DNA of 56,110 nucleotides, taken from the NCBI RefSeq assembly GCF_022347745.1, contig NZ_JAKRGC010000012.1:1-56110 (forward strand). The letters run 5' to 3'. This DNA is from Streptomyces sp. OfavH-34-F. Its GTDB lineage: Bacteria; Actinomycetota; Actinomycetes; Streptomycetales; Streptomycetaceae. Shown piece after piece: positions 32,437-41,611 of the stretch (position 1 is its first letter; each line of letters opens with the position of its first letter). The notes beneath the pieces were generated by a model. The model did not search any database, was not told the origin of the DNA, and was given only the letters and a program-made list of their open reading frames with translations. Made by a program: the position numbers and the translations under genes.

Positions 32437-33279
32437 ATGTCAGTGAGCGCCATGCCTATTGCCCTGTTGCTGACCACCGCCGCCGCCACGGCCGTGGGCG
32501 CCGCCGCTCTGCACGCTGCTCACGGGCTGCGCAGGCAGGTGTCCGCCCTCCGCGAGGAGCTGGCCGAGAACCGCGCCGTCACAGCCGCTGTACCCCCGCA
32601 GACCCGCCACGACACCACCTCCGCCGAGGACATACGCGCGGCGGTCGCCGAGGCGCTCGCCGAGGAACGGGAGCGGGAGCTGGCCGAGGCCCGCGCGTTC
32701 TGGGCCTCGCAGGAGGCGCGGGACGCCGCCGACGCCCCCTCGCTGCTCGGCGGACTGGCCGGGCTCGGCGAGGACGCCCCGTTCTTCATGCCGCGCCAGA
32801 GCGACTTCGCCGGTCTCGACGCGATGGACCTCGAAGCGGTGGAGGCCGTGGACGAGCTGACCGAACTGGCCGGGCTGAACGAGCCGGCCGAGTTCCCCGA
32901 GGACTCCCCCGAGCTGGCCGCGGCCCGCCGCCGCCACCCCTCGCACCCCGACTTCGTCCCGGTCCAGACGCCCGTCGTCACCGACCACGAGCGCACCGTG
33001 AACCGCCTGGAGGAGCTGGCGGACAGCCGTACCGAGCTGTCCGACGTGCGCCCCGGCCCGCTCGGCACGCTCGACGTCTACGTGTTCGCCGACGGCACCA
33101 CGCTGTGCATGACCCCCGGCCACCGCGAGACCGCGGAGCGCCTGGCCGCGTCGCTGCGGGCCGGCGAGCACCCGGTGCTGCTGGGCGGCTCCGGCGTCTC
33201 CGGCGCGTACGCGCTGACGTTCTCCTGCGGCACGGAGAACGTCTACATACTGGCCGACCGCGTCATAGCGAGCTTCTGA
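32437..33279 (+). CDS. Membrane-anchored coiled-coil hypothetical protein
   Basis: 280 residues. A single hydrophobic segment lies at about 5-25, followed by an acidic helical stretch (about 30-90, RRQVSALREELAEN and AEALAEERERELAEARAF) that looks like a coiled coil. A Glu/Pro-rich linker leads to a compact C-terminal domain (about 195-280, DVYVFADGTTLCMTPGHRETAERLA to the end). No catalytic motif recognised. The GGGAG just upstream supports the start, although a GTG six bases later is possible. Probably a streptomycete-specific protein. Confidence 0.78.
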   Translation: MSVSAMPIALLLTTAAATAVGAAALHAAHGLRRQVSALREELAENRAVTAAVPPQTRHDTTSAEDIRAAVAEALAEERERELAEARAFWASQEARDAADAPSLLGGLAGLGEDAPFFMPRQSDFAGLDAMDLEAVEAVDELTELAGLNEPAEFPEDSPELAAARRRHPSHPDFVPVQTPVVTDHERTVNRLEELADSRTELSDVRPGPLGTLDVYVFADGTTLCMTPGHRETAERLAASLRAGEHPVLLGGSGVSGAYALTFSCGTENVYILADRVIASF

Positions 33280-33340
33280 GCCGCCCCGGACCCGGCCCCC
33301 ACGCCCGGCAGCGGCCCTCGCCGGCCGCTCCCCGTACGCC

Positions 33341-33658
33341 CTACCCGAAGGCCCGCGCGGCCGCCTCGTCGACGTATCGCACGGCCTCGTCCAGCTCCGT
33401 GGACGGGGCCTTTTCCAGTGCCACGGCCAGGTCCCGCCCGGCGACGGCGAGCTGGTCGCCGACCGCGAACACCCCGGCGTCCGGCATGACCCGCGGCTCC
33501 CGGCCGGGCTCCTCCGCCCGCTGGGCCCGCGCCGACAGCTCGCGCGCGGCGGCCAGCCCCGCGGCCGCCGCACCCCGCTGGAGCCGGCTCTGCGGGGCGG
33601 CGCGCAGCCGGTCGGCGAATCGGTCCACGGCGATGATCAGGGGAGTCGTATCGAGCAC
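33341..33658 (-). CDS. Small helical hypothetical protein
   Basis: 105 residues, Ala/Arg-rich and predicted almost wholly helical (LIIAVDRFADRLRAAPQSRL, then ELDEAVRYVDEAAARAFG). No signal peptide or membrane segment. Reading direction and codon bias fit a real gene ending before a short gap; the GTG start at 33658 follows a strong terminator for the neighbouring Bax-inhibitor gene. Function unknown. Confidence 0.65.
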   Translation of the reverse strand: MLDTTPLIIAVDRFADRLRAAPQSRLQRGAAAAGLAAARELSARAQRAEEPGREPRVMPDAGVFAVGDQLAVAGRDLAVALEKAPSTELDEAVRYVDEAAARAFG

Positions 33659-33685
33659 CCCGCGACCCTATCCCGCCCGTACGAA

Positions 33686-33723
33686 AGCGGCCCGCGGCCT
33701 CCGGAAGGAGACCGCGGGCCGCT
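33686..33723 (-). terminator. Strong hairpin terminator after the Bax inhibitor-like gene
   Basis: AGCGGCCCGCGGCCTCC (33686-33702) pairs with GGAGACCGCGGGCCGCT (33707-33723) around a GGAA loop with a single mismatch. It lies 22 bases downstream of the Bax-inhibitor stop and just before the next minus-strand gene. Confidence 0.85.
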
Positions 33724-33744
33724 GCCGTGCGGGGCGCGGGACGA

Positions 33745-34617
33745 TCAGTCGTCGCCGCTGAGGATGGAGAGCAGGCGCAGCATCTCCAGGTAGATCCAGA
33801 CCAGGGTCATGGTCAGGCCGAAGGCGGCCAGCCAGGACTCCTCGCGCGGAGCGCCGTACGCGATGCCGTCCTCGACCTGCTTGAAGTCGAGGGCGAGGAA
33901 GCAGGCGCCGAGGATGATCCCGATGACGCCGAACAGGATGCCGAGACCACCGCTGCGGAAGCCGAGGCCGTCACCGCCACCGAAGGCGGCGAACAGCAGG
34001 TTGACGACCATCAGGAGCATGAAGCCCATGGCGGCGGCCATCACGAAGCCGTAGAACCGGCGGGTGACGCGGATCCAGCGCATCTTGTACGCGAGCAGCA
34101 CACCGGCGAAGACACACATGGTGCCCATCACCGCCTGCATCACGACGCCCGGCCCGATGTACGTGCTGACCGCGCTGGAGATGACGCCGAGGAACACGCC
34201 CTCGAAGGCGGCGTACGCGAGGATCAGCGCGGGAACGGGCTTGCGCTTGAAGGACTGGACCAGCGACAGCACGAACGCGATGATCGCGGCGCCGATCGCG
34301 ATGCCGTACGACTTGCCGAGGTTGTCCTCGTCGACCGGCAGCAGCGCCCAGGCGAGCGCGGCACCGAGCACGACCGTGCCCAGCGTCATCGCCGTGCGCG
34401 TGACGACGTCGTCGATGGACATCGCGCCGGTACGGACGGGCGCGGGGGCGCCCGTGGTGGCGTAGGGGTTCGTCGCGTACGGGTTCGGGGCGGTGCCCTG
34501 CGCGTACGGGTTGGCACCCGCTGCGGGGGCCCCGGCCTGCGGCGCCGCGTTGAAGCCCGCGTAACCGTTGTCGCGGCTGAAGCCCCGTCGCGAGAAGACC
34601 GGGTTGCTGCTCCTCAT
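33745..34617 (-). CDS. Bax inhibitor-1/YccA family membrane protein
   Basis: 290 residues with a Tyr/Pro/Ala-rich N-terminus (about 1-65, ANPYAQGTAPNPYATNPYAT repeats) and seven hydrophobic helices from about 75 onward. The C-terminal EMLRLLSILSGD end and LALDFKQVEDGI segment are typical of the actinobacterial Bax-inhibitor-1-like family, thought to be pH- or calcium-sensitive membrane channels. The ATG at 34617 has a GGAGGAGTGAG site. The longer frame upstream lacks the signal. A 17-base motif shared with the enolase leader lies 26 bases upstream. Confidence 0.9.
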   Translation of the reverse strand: MRSSNPVFSRRGFSRDNGYAGFNAAPQAGAPAAGANPYAQGTAPNPYATNPYATTGAPAPVRTGAMSIDDVVTRTAMTLGTVVLGAALAWALLPVDEDNLGKSYGIAIGAAIIAFVLSLVQSFKRKPVPALILAYAAFEGVFLGVISSAVSTYIGPGVVMQAVMGTMCVFAGVLLAYKMRWIRVTRRFYGFVMAAAMGFMLLMVVNLLFAAFGGGDGLGFRSGGLGILFGVIGIILGACFLALDFKQVEDGIAYGAPREESWLAAFGLTMTLVWIYLEMLRLLSILSGDD

Positions 34618-34642
34618 CTCACTCCTCCATGGCCACCCAGCG

Positions 34643-34659
34643 TGGCCTTGCCACAAGAG
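34643..34659 (-). promoter_or_regulatory. 17-base element shared with the enolase leader (copy 1)
   Basis: Reads CTCTTGTGGCAAGGCCA on the minus strand, with a CTTG-TGG-CAAG core that is an inverted repeat, 26 bases before the Bax-inhibitor start codon. An identical 17-mer occurs before eno at 47240-47256. It may mark a common operator or initial transcribed sequence. Confidence 0.5.
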
Positions 34660-34719
34660 TAATGGGTAGGCAAAGCAATCGGTCCAGTACCGAAGGAGGA
34701 TCTTTCCGCCCCGCCCTCC

Positions 34720-35082
34720 TCACCCGGCAGCATCCGCCAGCCGGTCGAAGGTCGCGGTCAGCACCGCCCGCCGCTCCTCCTTGTACCCCTCCGCCGGGCC
34801 CAGGTCGTCGATGGTCCGCTCCCACACCTCCAGGTACGCGTCCCGCCACCCCCGGATCACCTCCGGCGCCGGCAGCGTCACCCCGACCCAGCCGCGCTCG
34901 CACAGCAGGAGCAGCAGCTCCAGGTTGCAGGGCACGGCCACACCGTCGTACTCGTCGGGCTCGATCCCCACCGGATCGCCCGCCATCGCCTCGGCCACCT
35001 CCCCCACGAGCCGCTCCACCAGCCCGGCCAGATGATCCGCCGCCGTATCACTGTCGAAGTTCCCCGCCCCCCAGGTCCCCAC
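34720..35082 (-). CDS. DUF4259 domain protein
   Basis: 120 residues. The start MGTWGAGNFDSDTAADHL and the acidic helical rest are diagnostic of the DUF4259 family, small bacterial proteins of unknown function that often occur alone. Soluble, no signal peptide, full family length. It stands singly between the Bax-inhibitor gene and a divergent methyltransferase gene. Confidence 0.88.
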   Translation of the reverse strand: MGTWGAGNFDSDTAADHLAGLVERLVGEVAEAMAGDPVGIEPDEYDGVAVPCNLELLLLLCERGWVGVTLPAPEVIRGWRDAYLEVWERTIDDLGPAEGYKEERRAVLTATFDRLADAAG

Positions 35083-35318
35083 GAGACCCCCCTCCCCTCG
35101 TCACCACCAGTGCCGGAACCATCCCAGCACGGGGCACTGACATCGCCGGGAACGACGGAGGCACGGCGGGACCGCCCGCGAACACTCCGGCGGGTACCAC
35201 GACTCGCACTGACCTTCGCCCCTCGTCCTCGGGGGTCCGGGCCCACGGGCCGGGCCCCCGAGTCACGCCGGGCGATATTCGTCCGAACCGGCGGCGGCCC
35301 GCTCGTGGTGCCGCCAGG

Positions 35319-36020
35319 ATGGCCCGGGTGACGACCACAGACCTCTGGCACCACTACGGCCGCGTACGCGCCGAACAGGATCACGCCGTCCCCGACCGCT
35401 TTCACTGGGCCTGGGACCAGACGAGCGGGCCGGGCGCGGAGGTCCTCGGCGACATCACCGGCAGAACACTCGCGGACCTCGGCTCCGGCGCCGCGCGCCA
35501 CGCCGCCCACCTGGCCGTGCACCACGCCCCGGACCGCATCGACGCGGTGGACGCCTCACCCGCGCAGCACAGCATGGCCACCGCCCTCCACGCCACGCTC
35601 GCCCCACGCCTACGCCTCGTCCACCAGGACGTCGTCGCCCACCTCCGCGCGAACCCGGGCGCCTACGACGTGCTGTACAGCGTCTTCGGGGCCGTGGACT
35701 TCACCGATCCCCACGCGCTGCTCCCGGCCGCCGCCGGTGCTCTGCGGCCGGGCGGCAGGCTGGTCTTCTCCACCCTCGCCCACTACCTGACCGGCGCCCC
35801 CGCACAGCCGGACTTCACTGCGGCCGACGTACCGGCGAAGACCCCGGACGGTGAGGCCGCGACCATGCGCCGGTGGGTCCTGCGGGAGCAGGTCTGGACG
35901 AAGGCCCTGGACGAAGCCGGCTTCACGTCGATTCGGGTCACGACGTTGCCTGCCGGCGAAGGCCCCCGGCCCGCGGCCACCCTCCTCATCACAGGCGAGC
36001 GCCTTCCCCTGCGGACCTGA
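35319..36020 (+). CDS. SAM-dependent methyltransferase (class I)
   Basis: 233 residues with the SAM-binding motif LADLGSGAARHAAHLA, the acidic loop IDAVDASPAQ, and later VLYSVFGAVDF and LRPGGRLVFST blocks, all typical of class I methyltransferases. The N-terminal WHHYGRVRAEQDHAVPD is a cap helix region. Substrate not predictable. ATG 35319 chosen for fit to the domain; a GTG nine bases in is an alternative. Convergent with the bldA tRNA gene, which lies on the opposite strand. Confidence 0.85.
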   Translation: MARVTTTDLWHHYGRVRAEQDHAVPDRFHWAWDQTSGPGAEVLGDITGRTLADLGSGAARHAAHLAVHHAPDRIDAVDASPAQHSMATALHATLAPRLRLVHQDVVAHLRANPGAYDVLYSVFGAVDFTDPHALLPAAAGALRPGGRLVFSTLAHYLTGAPAQPDFTAADVPAKTPDGEAATMRRWVLREQVWTKALDEAGFTSIRVTTLPAGEGPRPAATLLITGERLPLRT

Positions 36021-36207
36021 CGTCGCGCTCGCCGAAGACCGGGCGGACGGCTCGTCGGTGAACCATGCGTCCGCCCGCTCGCCGCTTCGCGGCACCACGT
36101 AGGCCATGAGCCGACGGCAGAGAGCTGGTGTACCTGCGGCGCACCGGGACACAAGAGAGGGACACGGCGATCCGGGCGTGCTTGCGGGTGAGACGCCGGG
36201 GGCGCGG

Positions 36208-36293
36208 TGGTGCCCGGAACCGGACTCGAACCGGTACGCCCCCGAGGGGCAGCGAGGTTTAAGCTCGCCGTGTCTGCATTCCACCATCCGGGC
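36208..36293 (-). tRNA. bldA: tRNA-Leu, anticodon UAA (bldA)
   Basis: The minus strand folds into a complete class II tRNA: 7-base acceptor stem GCCCGGA/TCCGGGC, anticodon stem GCGAG/CTCGC around the loop CTTAAAC (anticodon TAA, plus-strand 36259-36261), a long variable arm TGCCCCTCGGGGGCGT, a T arm ACCGG-TTCGAGT-CCGGT and an encoded CCA end (36208-36210). It decodes the rare UUA codon. In streptomycetes this tRNA is bldA, whose absence blocks aerial development and many secondary metabolite genes. Four candidate targets with TTA codons lie 9-20 kb away in this window. No integrase or duplicated 3' end is adjacent, so it is not obviously an attachment site. Confidence 0.95.
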
Positions 36294-36845
36294 TTGGCGC
36301 GCGGCTCCGCGTTGGCACATGACCCTATCCGGGGGGCTCGGCGCGATCCGCCGAACAGTGGCTCGATGTTGTCTTATTTATCGATCTCTTGAGTCCCCGT
36401 CAGCGCACATGGGAGGCATACCCACATGCCCGGGCGAAGTGGCGGCAGTACCGGGGTGCCAGCCGAATTGACGGAAAGTCGCCGCACCGACACAGCAGAT
36501 TCGCCAGGGGCGCGCCACCGATCGCCAGGGGCGCGCCACCCGGTGGCTGATTCTAGAGCTCGGCGCGGTCGCCCACGCGGCCCGGAACCGGGCGCGTCGT
36601 GAGGGCGGACGGGGTGTCCGGGGCCCCTCCGCCGGCTTACGCGGGCGGTGGATGTCATACCCGAGGAGGACGCCGGGGGCCCGATCGTGCGACTCAAGAG
36701 GGCCCCGGGAACGGGCACGGGGATTGACGCCCCGCGGCCGTCCGGCGGAGACGATGGAGCGGTACCCCCGGCCCGGAGCCACGCCCTCGCGGCGGGCCGC
36801 CGGGCGGGCTCTCCCGTACCCGTCCACCCCACCCTGGAGTCTGCC
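36294..36845. other. Intergenic region before the ABC exporter operon
   Basis: 552 bases between the bldA tRNA 5' end and the ABC ATPase start. The first 130 bases are the natural place for the bldA promoter (reading left). An AT-rich stretch near 36369-36395 may carry promoter elements. A 21-base tandem repeat lies at 36501-36542. I see no convincing gene. Confidence 0.6.
36501..36542. repeat. 21-base direct repeat, two copies
   Basis: TCGCCAGGGGCGCGCCACC begins at 36501 and again at 36522, giving two immediately adjacent 21-base units (identical over the first 19 bases). Two copies only. Confidence 0.85.
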
Positions 36846-37616
36846 GTGACCACCATGTCCACCGCTCACCGCGCCACCGCGGTGGCCGCCCGCGCCACGG
36901 AACTGTCGAAGGTCTACGGCGAGGGCGAGACCCGCGTGACCGCCCTCGACCGGGTCACCGTGGACTTCCCGCAGGGCGAGTTCACCGCGATCATGGGCCC
37001 GTCCGGCTCCGGCAAGTCCACGCTGATGCACTGCGTGGCCGGCCTGGACAGCTTCAGCAGCGGTTCGGTGCGCATCGGCGAGACGGAACTCGGCTCCCTC
37101 AAGGACAAGCAGCTCACCCAGCTCCGCCGGGACAAGATCGGCTTCATCTTCCAGGCGTTCAACCTGCTGCCGACGCTCACCGCCCTGGAGAACATCACGC
37201 TCCCCATGGACATCGCGGGCCGCAAGCCCGACCAGGAGTGGCTGCGCCGGGTCATCGAGATGGTGGGCCTGTCCGACCGGCTCAAGCACCGCCCCACCGA
37301 ACTCTCCGGCGGCCAGCAGCAGCGCGTCGCGGTGGCCCGCGCGCTGGCCTCGCGGCCCGAGATCATCTTCGGCGACGAGCCGACCGGCAACCTCGACTCG
37401 CGCTCCGGCGCCGAGGTCCTCGGCTTCCTCCGCAACTCCGTGCGCGAACTGGGCCAGACCGTGGTGATGGTGACCCACGACCCGGTCGCCGCCTCCTACG
37501 CGGACCGCGTCATCTTCCTGGCGGACGGGTCGATCGTGGACCAGATGATCCACCCCACCGCCGACGGGGTGCTCGACCGGATGAAGGCGTTCGACGCCAA
37601 GGGCCGCACCAGCTGA
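36846..37616 (+). CDS. ABC transporter ATP-binding protein (MacB/LolD type)
   Basis: 256 residues. Walker A GPSGSGKST, Q-loop IFQAFNLLPTL, signature LSGGQQQRVAVARAL, Walker B IIFGDEPTGNLD and the H-loop THD are all intact, in the arrangement of MacB/LolD exporter ATPases. It partners the FtsX-like permease encoded 79 bases downstream. GTG 36846 has GGAG six bases upstream. Likely exports a lipid, peptide or cell-wall-active compound; substrate unknown. Confidence 0.94.
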   Translation: MTTMSTAHRATAVAARATELSKVYGEGETRVTALDRVTVDFPQGEFTAIMGPSGSGKSTLMHCVAGLDSFSSGSVRIGETELGSLKDKQLTQLRRDKIGFIFQAFNLLPTLTALENITLPMDIAGRKPDQEWLRRVIEMVGLSDRLKHRPTELSGGQQQRVAVARALASRPEIIFGDEPTGNLDSRSGAEVLGFLRNSVRELGQTVVMVTHDPVAASYADRVIFLADGSIVDQMIHPTADGVLDRMKAFDAKGRTS

Positions 37617-37695
37617 GCCGGCCCCCGCCCGCGCCTCGTACCCCTTGCTCCGGCCCGGCCCTCCCGGGACCGGCAGACTCCCAGGACTGACAGAC

Positions 37696-40224
37696 ATGTT
37701 CCGAACCGCCCTGCGCAACGTGCTCGCGCACAAGGCCAGACTGCTGATGACGATCCTCGCCGTGACACTCGGCGTGGCCTTCGTCTCCGGCACCCTGGTC
37801 TTCACCGACACCCTCGGCAACGCCTTCCGCAACCAGTCGGCCAAGAGCTACGACGACATCGCCGTCGCCGTCACCACCTACGCCGACCCGCGCGACGAGG
37901 ACACCCGCGCCATCGACGAGGCCACCCTGAAGAAGATCCGCGCCCTGGACGGCGTCGCCTCGGCGACCGGCCGGGTGGACGGCTTCGCCGGCGTCGCCGA
38001 CCCGGACGGCAAGCTCATCGGCAACGGCTGGTCCAACACCGGCGCCAACTTCGCCCCCGGCGGCGACGGCCAGGACCCGGCGTACGACTTCACCGCGGGC
38101 AAGGGCCCGGTGGAGCCCGGCGGCGTCGCGCTGGACCGGGACACCGCGAAGAAGGGCGAGTACGAGGTCGGCGACACCGTGCGCGTCGCCACCAACGGGC
38201 CGGTGAAGGAATACACCCTGACCGGGATCTTCACCACCGAGGACGGCGCGGTCAACGCCGGCGGCAGCCTCGTCCTGTTCGACACCCCCGTCGCCCAGAA
38301 GCTGTTCCTGCGCCCCGGCGAGTTCAAGGACGCCTCCGTCGCCGCCGAGCGCGGCGCGTCCGACCGGGCGCTGCTGGCCGCCGTGAAGCCGCTGCTGCCG
38401 GAGGGCGCGAGCGCCAGGACCGGCGCGGACCGCGCCGACGAGCAGGCCGAGGAGATCGAGAAGAGCCTCAGCACGCTCAGCAAGGTGCTCCTCTCGTTCG
38501 CCGGGGTCGCCCTCTTCGTCGGCGTCTTCCTGATCGCCAACACCTTCACGATGCTGGTCGCCCAGCGCACCAAGGAGCTGGCCCTGCTGCGCGCCGTCGG
38601 CGCCTCCCGCCGCCAGGTCAAGCGCTCGGTGGTCCTGGAGGCGGCCGTGGTCGGCCTCGTCGCCTCCGTCGTCGGCTTCGCGCTGGGCCTCGGCCTGGCG
38701 GTCGCCCTGCGCTCCGCGATGAGCCTGCTCGGCGGCAAGATCCCGGCCGGCCCGCTGGTCGTCGCCCCGCTCACCGTCGTCACCGCCTTCGCGGTCGGCG
38801 TCCTGATCACCGTGCTGGCCGCCTGGCTGCCCGCCCGCCGGGCCGCGAAGATCCCGCCCGTCGCCGCGATGAGCAGCGCGCACGCGGTGGCCACGGTCAA
38901 GTCGCTCGTGCTGCGCAACACCATCGGCGGGATCGTCACGCTGCTCGGTGCGGCGGGGATCATCGGCGGCGCGGTGGCGGCCGGGTCGAACGGGCAGCTG
39001 CTCGTCGCCGGCGGCACGTTCCTCGCGCTGATCGGCGTCATCATCCTGATCCCGCTGCTGTCCCGCCCGGTGATCGCCCTGGTGCGCCCGCTGCTGCTGC
39101 GGCTGTTCGGGGTGTCCGGCAAGCTGGCCGCGCAGAACGCGGTCCGCAACCCCCGGCGTACCGGTGCCACCGCCTCCGCGCTGGCGATCGGCCTCACCCT
39201 GGTCACCGGCATCTCGGTGCTCGGCGTCACCCTCGGCCACGCGGTCGACAAGGTGACGACGGACAACATCAAGGCCGACTACATGGTCTCCATGGCCAGC
39301 GGCGACTCGCTCGACGAGTCCGCGCTGACCGCGCTGGAGAAGGCCAAGGGCGTCACCGCCGTCTCGCCCCAGCAGGCCGTCTGGCTGTCGATCGGCGACG
39401 GCGGGGTCTCCGCCTCCGGGGTCACCCCGGGCGACGTGCAGCAGGTGCTCGCCCTCGACACCGTCGCCGGTTCGCTGGACTCGCTGGAGAAGGGCGAGAT
39501 CGCCGTCGCGGAGAAGACCGCGAAGTCGCGGGGCTGGAAGCCCGGTGACACCGTCGCGGTCACGTTCCACGACGAGAAGAAGGGCACGCTCAAGGTCGGC
39601 GCCCTCTACAAGGACAACGAGTTCCTCTCGCCGGTCCTCGTCCCCCGCTCGGTCATCGCCCCGCACGAGGGCAAGGGCGACATCCAGGAGATCTGGGTCA
39701 AGACGGAGGGCGGTGCCAGCGCGGCCAACGAGCAGGCCCTGGTGGACGCGCTGGGCGGCAACCCGGGCATGAGCGTCATGGACCGCCAGGACATCCGGGA
39801 CCTGTTCGGCGGCAGTGTCAACCTCGCGATGAACATCATGTACGGCCTGCTCGGCATGGCCCTGATCATCGCGGTGCTCGGGGTCGTCAACACCCTGGCC
39901 ATGTCGGTGTTCGAGCGCCAGCAGGAGATCGGCATGCTGCGGGCGATCGGCCTGGACCGGCGGCGGGTCAAGCGGATGATCCGGCTGGAGGCGGTGGTGA
40001 TCTCGCTGTTCGGCGCGGTGGTCGGCATCGGGCTCGGGCTGTTCCTCGGCTGGGCGATCGGCCAGACCGTGGCCAAGGAGATCCCGGGGTACGTCCTGGT
40101 GCTGCCGTGGGGCCGGATCGCGGTCTTCCTGCTGCTGGCGGGCTCGGTGGGCGTCCTCGCCGCCCTGTGGCCGGCCCGCAGCGCCGCCCGGCTGAACATG
40201 CTGACGGCCATCAAGACCGAGTAG
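37696..40224 (+). CDS. FtsX/MacB-like ABC transporter permease
   Basis: 842 residues with an N-terminal membrane helix (about 15-40), a large extracytoplasmic domain (about 45-255), two FtsX helix bundles (about 265-480, with repeat-like sequence ELALLRAVGASRRQVKR) and a second extracytoplasmic domain before the last FtsX bundle (from about 700, QEIGMLRAIGLDRRRVKR). The paired motif in each FtsX domain indicates an internally duplicated permease of ten helices. Acts with the upstream ATPase. Confidence 0.93.
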   Translation: MFRTALRNVLAHKARLLMTILAVTLGVAFVSGTLVFTDTLGNAFRNQSAKSYDDIAVAVTTYADPRDEDTRAIDEATLKKIRALDGVASATGRVDGFAGVADPDGKLIGNGWSNTGANFAPGGDGQDPAYDFTAGKGPVEPGGVALDRDTAKKGEYEVGDTVRVATNGPVKEYTLTGIFTTEDGAVNAGGSLVLFDTPVAQKLFLRPGEFKDASVAAERGASDRALLAAVKPLLPEGASARTGADRADEQAEEIEKSLSTLSKVLLSFAGVALFVGVFLIANTFTMLVAQRTKELALLRAVGASRRQVKRSVVLEAAVVGLVASVVGFALGLGLAVALRSAMSLLGGKIPAGPLVVAPLTVVTAFAVGVLITVLAAWLPARRAAKIPPVAAMSSAHAVATVKSLVLRNTIGGIVTLLGAAGIIGGAVAAGSNGQLLVAGGTFLALIGVIILIPLLSRPVIALVRPLLLRLFGVSGKLAAQNAVRNPRRTGATASALAIGLTLVTGISVLGVTLGHAVDKVTTDNIKADYMVSMASGDSLDESALTALEKAKGVTAVSPQQAVWLSIGDGGVSASGVTPGDVQQVLALDTVAGSLDSLEKGEIAVAEKTAKSRGWKPGDTVAVTFHDEKKGTLKVGALYKDNEFLSPVLVPRSVIAPHEGKGDIQEIWVKTEGGASAANEQALVDALGGNPGMSVMDRQDIRDLFGGSVNLAMNIMYGLLGMALIIAVLGVVNTLAMSVFERQQEIGMLRAIGLDRRRVKRMIRLEAVVISLFGAVVGIGLGLFLGWAIGQTVAKEIPGYVLVLPWGRIAVFLLLAGSVGVLAALWPARSAARLNMLTAIKTE

Positions 40225-40242
40225 GCGCGCCCGTACGGGGAA

Positions 40243-40277
40243 GGGGCCGGTGTCCGCGGTGTGCGGACACCGGCCCC
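40243..40277. terminator. Perfect bidirectional hairpin terminator
   Basis: GGGGCCGGTGTCCGC (40243-40257) and its exact reverse complement (40263-40277) enclose a 5-base loop, between convergent ABC permease and cfa-like genes. Serves both sides. Confidence 0.88.
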
Positions 40278-40294
40278 TCGCGCGTCCGGGGTGC

Positions 40295-41611
40295 TCAGGC
40301 GGTCGCGTCGGCCCGCCAGGTGCGGGCGCGCAGCGGCATCCGGGAGGAGCCGTCCTCCTCGGGGCGCACCGCGAGGATCTGGTTGACGCCGATCCGGTTG
40401 CGTTCGAAGGAGAGCGCGGAGGCGGCCATGTACAGCCGCCAGACCCTGGCCCGGCCGGGCGAGACCAGTCGTACGGCGCGGGCCCAGTCCCGCTCCAGGT
40501 TGGCGACCCAGCGGCGCAGCGTCAGCGCGTAGTGCTCGCGCAGGGCCTCGACGTCCCGGGCCTCGAAGCCGGCGTCCTCCAGGAGGGAGAGGGTCCGGCC
40601 GACCGGGGCCAGTTCCCCGTCCGGGAAGACGTAGGCGTCGATGAACGCGTCGATCTCGTAGGCGGACTCGTCCTTCTCCGGGCGGCGGCCGATCTGGTGG
40701 TTGAGGAGGCGTCCGCCGGGCTTGAGGAGGGCGTAGAGGTCGTCGGCGTACTCGCGGTAGCGGGCGGAGCCGACGTGTTCCGCCATGCCGATGGACGAGA
40801 TCGCGTCGTAGGGCCCGTCGTGGACGTCCCGGTAGTCCTGGACGCGGATGTCGATCAGGTCGGTGAGGCCCTCGTCGGCGATGCGCTTCCGGGCGTAGGC
40901 GGCCTGTTCGGCGGAGAGGGTGACGCCGGTGACGCGGGCGCCGTACTCGCGGGCGGCGTGGAGGGCCATGGAGCCCCAGCCGCAGCCGACGTCGAGCAGG
41001 CGGTCGCCCTTCTTGAGCGCGAGCTTGCGGCAGACGAGGTCGAGCTTGTCGCGCTGGGCGTCCTCCAGCGTTCCGGCCTCCTCCCAGTAGGCGCAGGAGT
41101 AGACCATGGAGGGCCCGAGGACCAGGGCGTAGAAGTCGTTGCCGACGTCGTAGTGGTGGCTGATGGCCTGCTTGTCGCGGTGCTTGGTGTGCCGGGTGCC
41201 GCTGCGGCCGCGCACCTCTTCGGGGGGCGGGGCGGGCGGCAGCCAGGGGCCGGCCAGTTTCAGGAACTCCTTGGCGGCGGCTCGTGCGCGCGGGTCGCGT
41301 ACCGCCGCGAGGCCGGTCCTGGGGCCGCCGCCCGCTCCGGCGCCGCGCTCCCAGACGAGCCCGGCCATCAGGTCCAGGGCCTCGTACAGGTCGCCGTCGA
41401 TGTCGAGTTCGCCGGCCACCCAGGCGCGGGCGAGGCCGAGTTCACCGGGCTTCCACAGCAGCCGGCGCAGGGCGCGGCGGTCCCGGACGACGAGGACGGG
41501 GGCGCCGGGCGGTCCCGCCTCGCTGCCGTCCCAGGCCCGGACGCGGACCGGTAGGGGTTGTCCCAGCAGCTCCTGGGCGAGAGCGGTCAGCCGCAGCGCG
41601 GCGTCTGCCAT
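40295..41611 (-). CDS. Cyclopropane-fatty-acyl-phospholipid synthase family methyltransferase
   Basis: 438 residues. The catalytic domain has YDVGNDFYALVLG, the SAM-binding DVGCGWGSMA and VTGVTLSAEQ blocks, and SIGMAEHVG (family ExxEH region), all typical of CFA synthases that add a methylene bridge to membrane lipid double bonds. An N-terminal Arg-rich SCP-like segment (about 1-130) precedes it. ATG 41611 has GGAGG eight bases upstream. Acts at the inner membrane face. Confidence 0.92.
   Translation of the reverse strand: MADAALRLTALAQELLGQPLPVRVRAWDGSEAGPPGAPVLVVRDRRALRRLLWKPGELGLARAWVAGELDIDGDLYEALDLMAGLVWERGAGAGGGPRTGLAAVRDPRARAAAKEFLKLAGPWLPPAPPPEEVRGRSGTRHTKHRDKQAISHHYDVGNDFYALVLGPSMVYSCAYWEEAGTLEDAQRDKLDLVCRKLALKKGDRLLDVGCGWGSMALHAAREYGARVTGVTLSAEQAAYARKRIADEGLTDLIDIRVQDYRDVHDGPYDAISSIGMAEHVGSARYREYADDLYALLKPGGRLLNHQIGRRPEKDESAYEIDAFIDAYVFPDGELAPVGRTLSLLEDAGFEARDVEALREHYALTLRRWVANLERDWARAVRLVSPGRARVWRLYMAASALSFERNRIGVNQILAVRPEEDGSSRMPLRARTWRADATA

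Noticed and set aside
36208..36293. tRNA gene as an integration site of a mobile element
   Set aside because: No integrase, excisionase or duplicated tRNA 3' end is visible on either side.
36501..36542. CRISPR-like repeat
   Set aside because: Only two adjacent 21-base units with no spacers and no cas genes.
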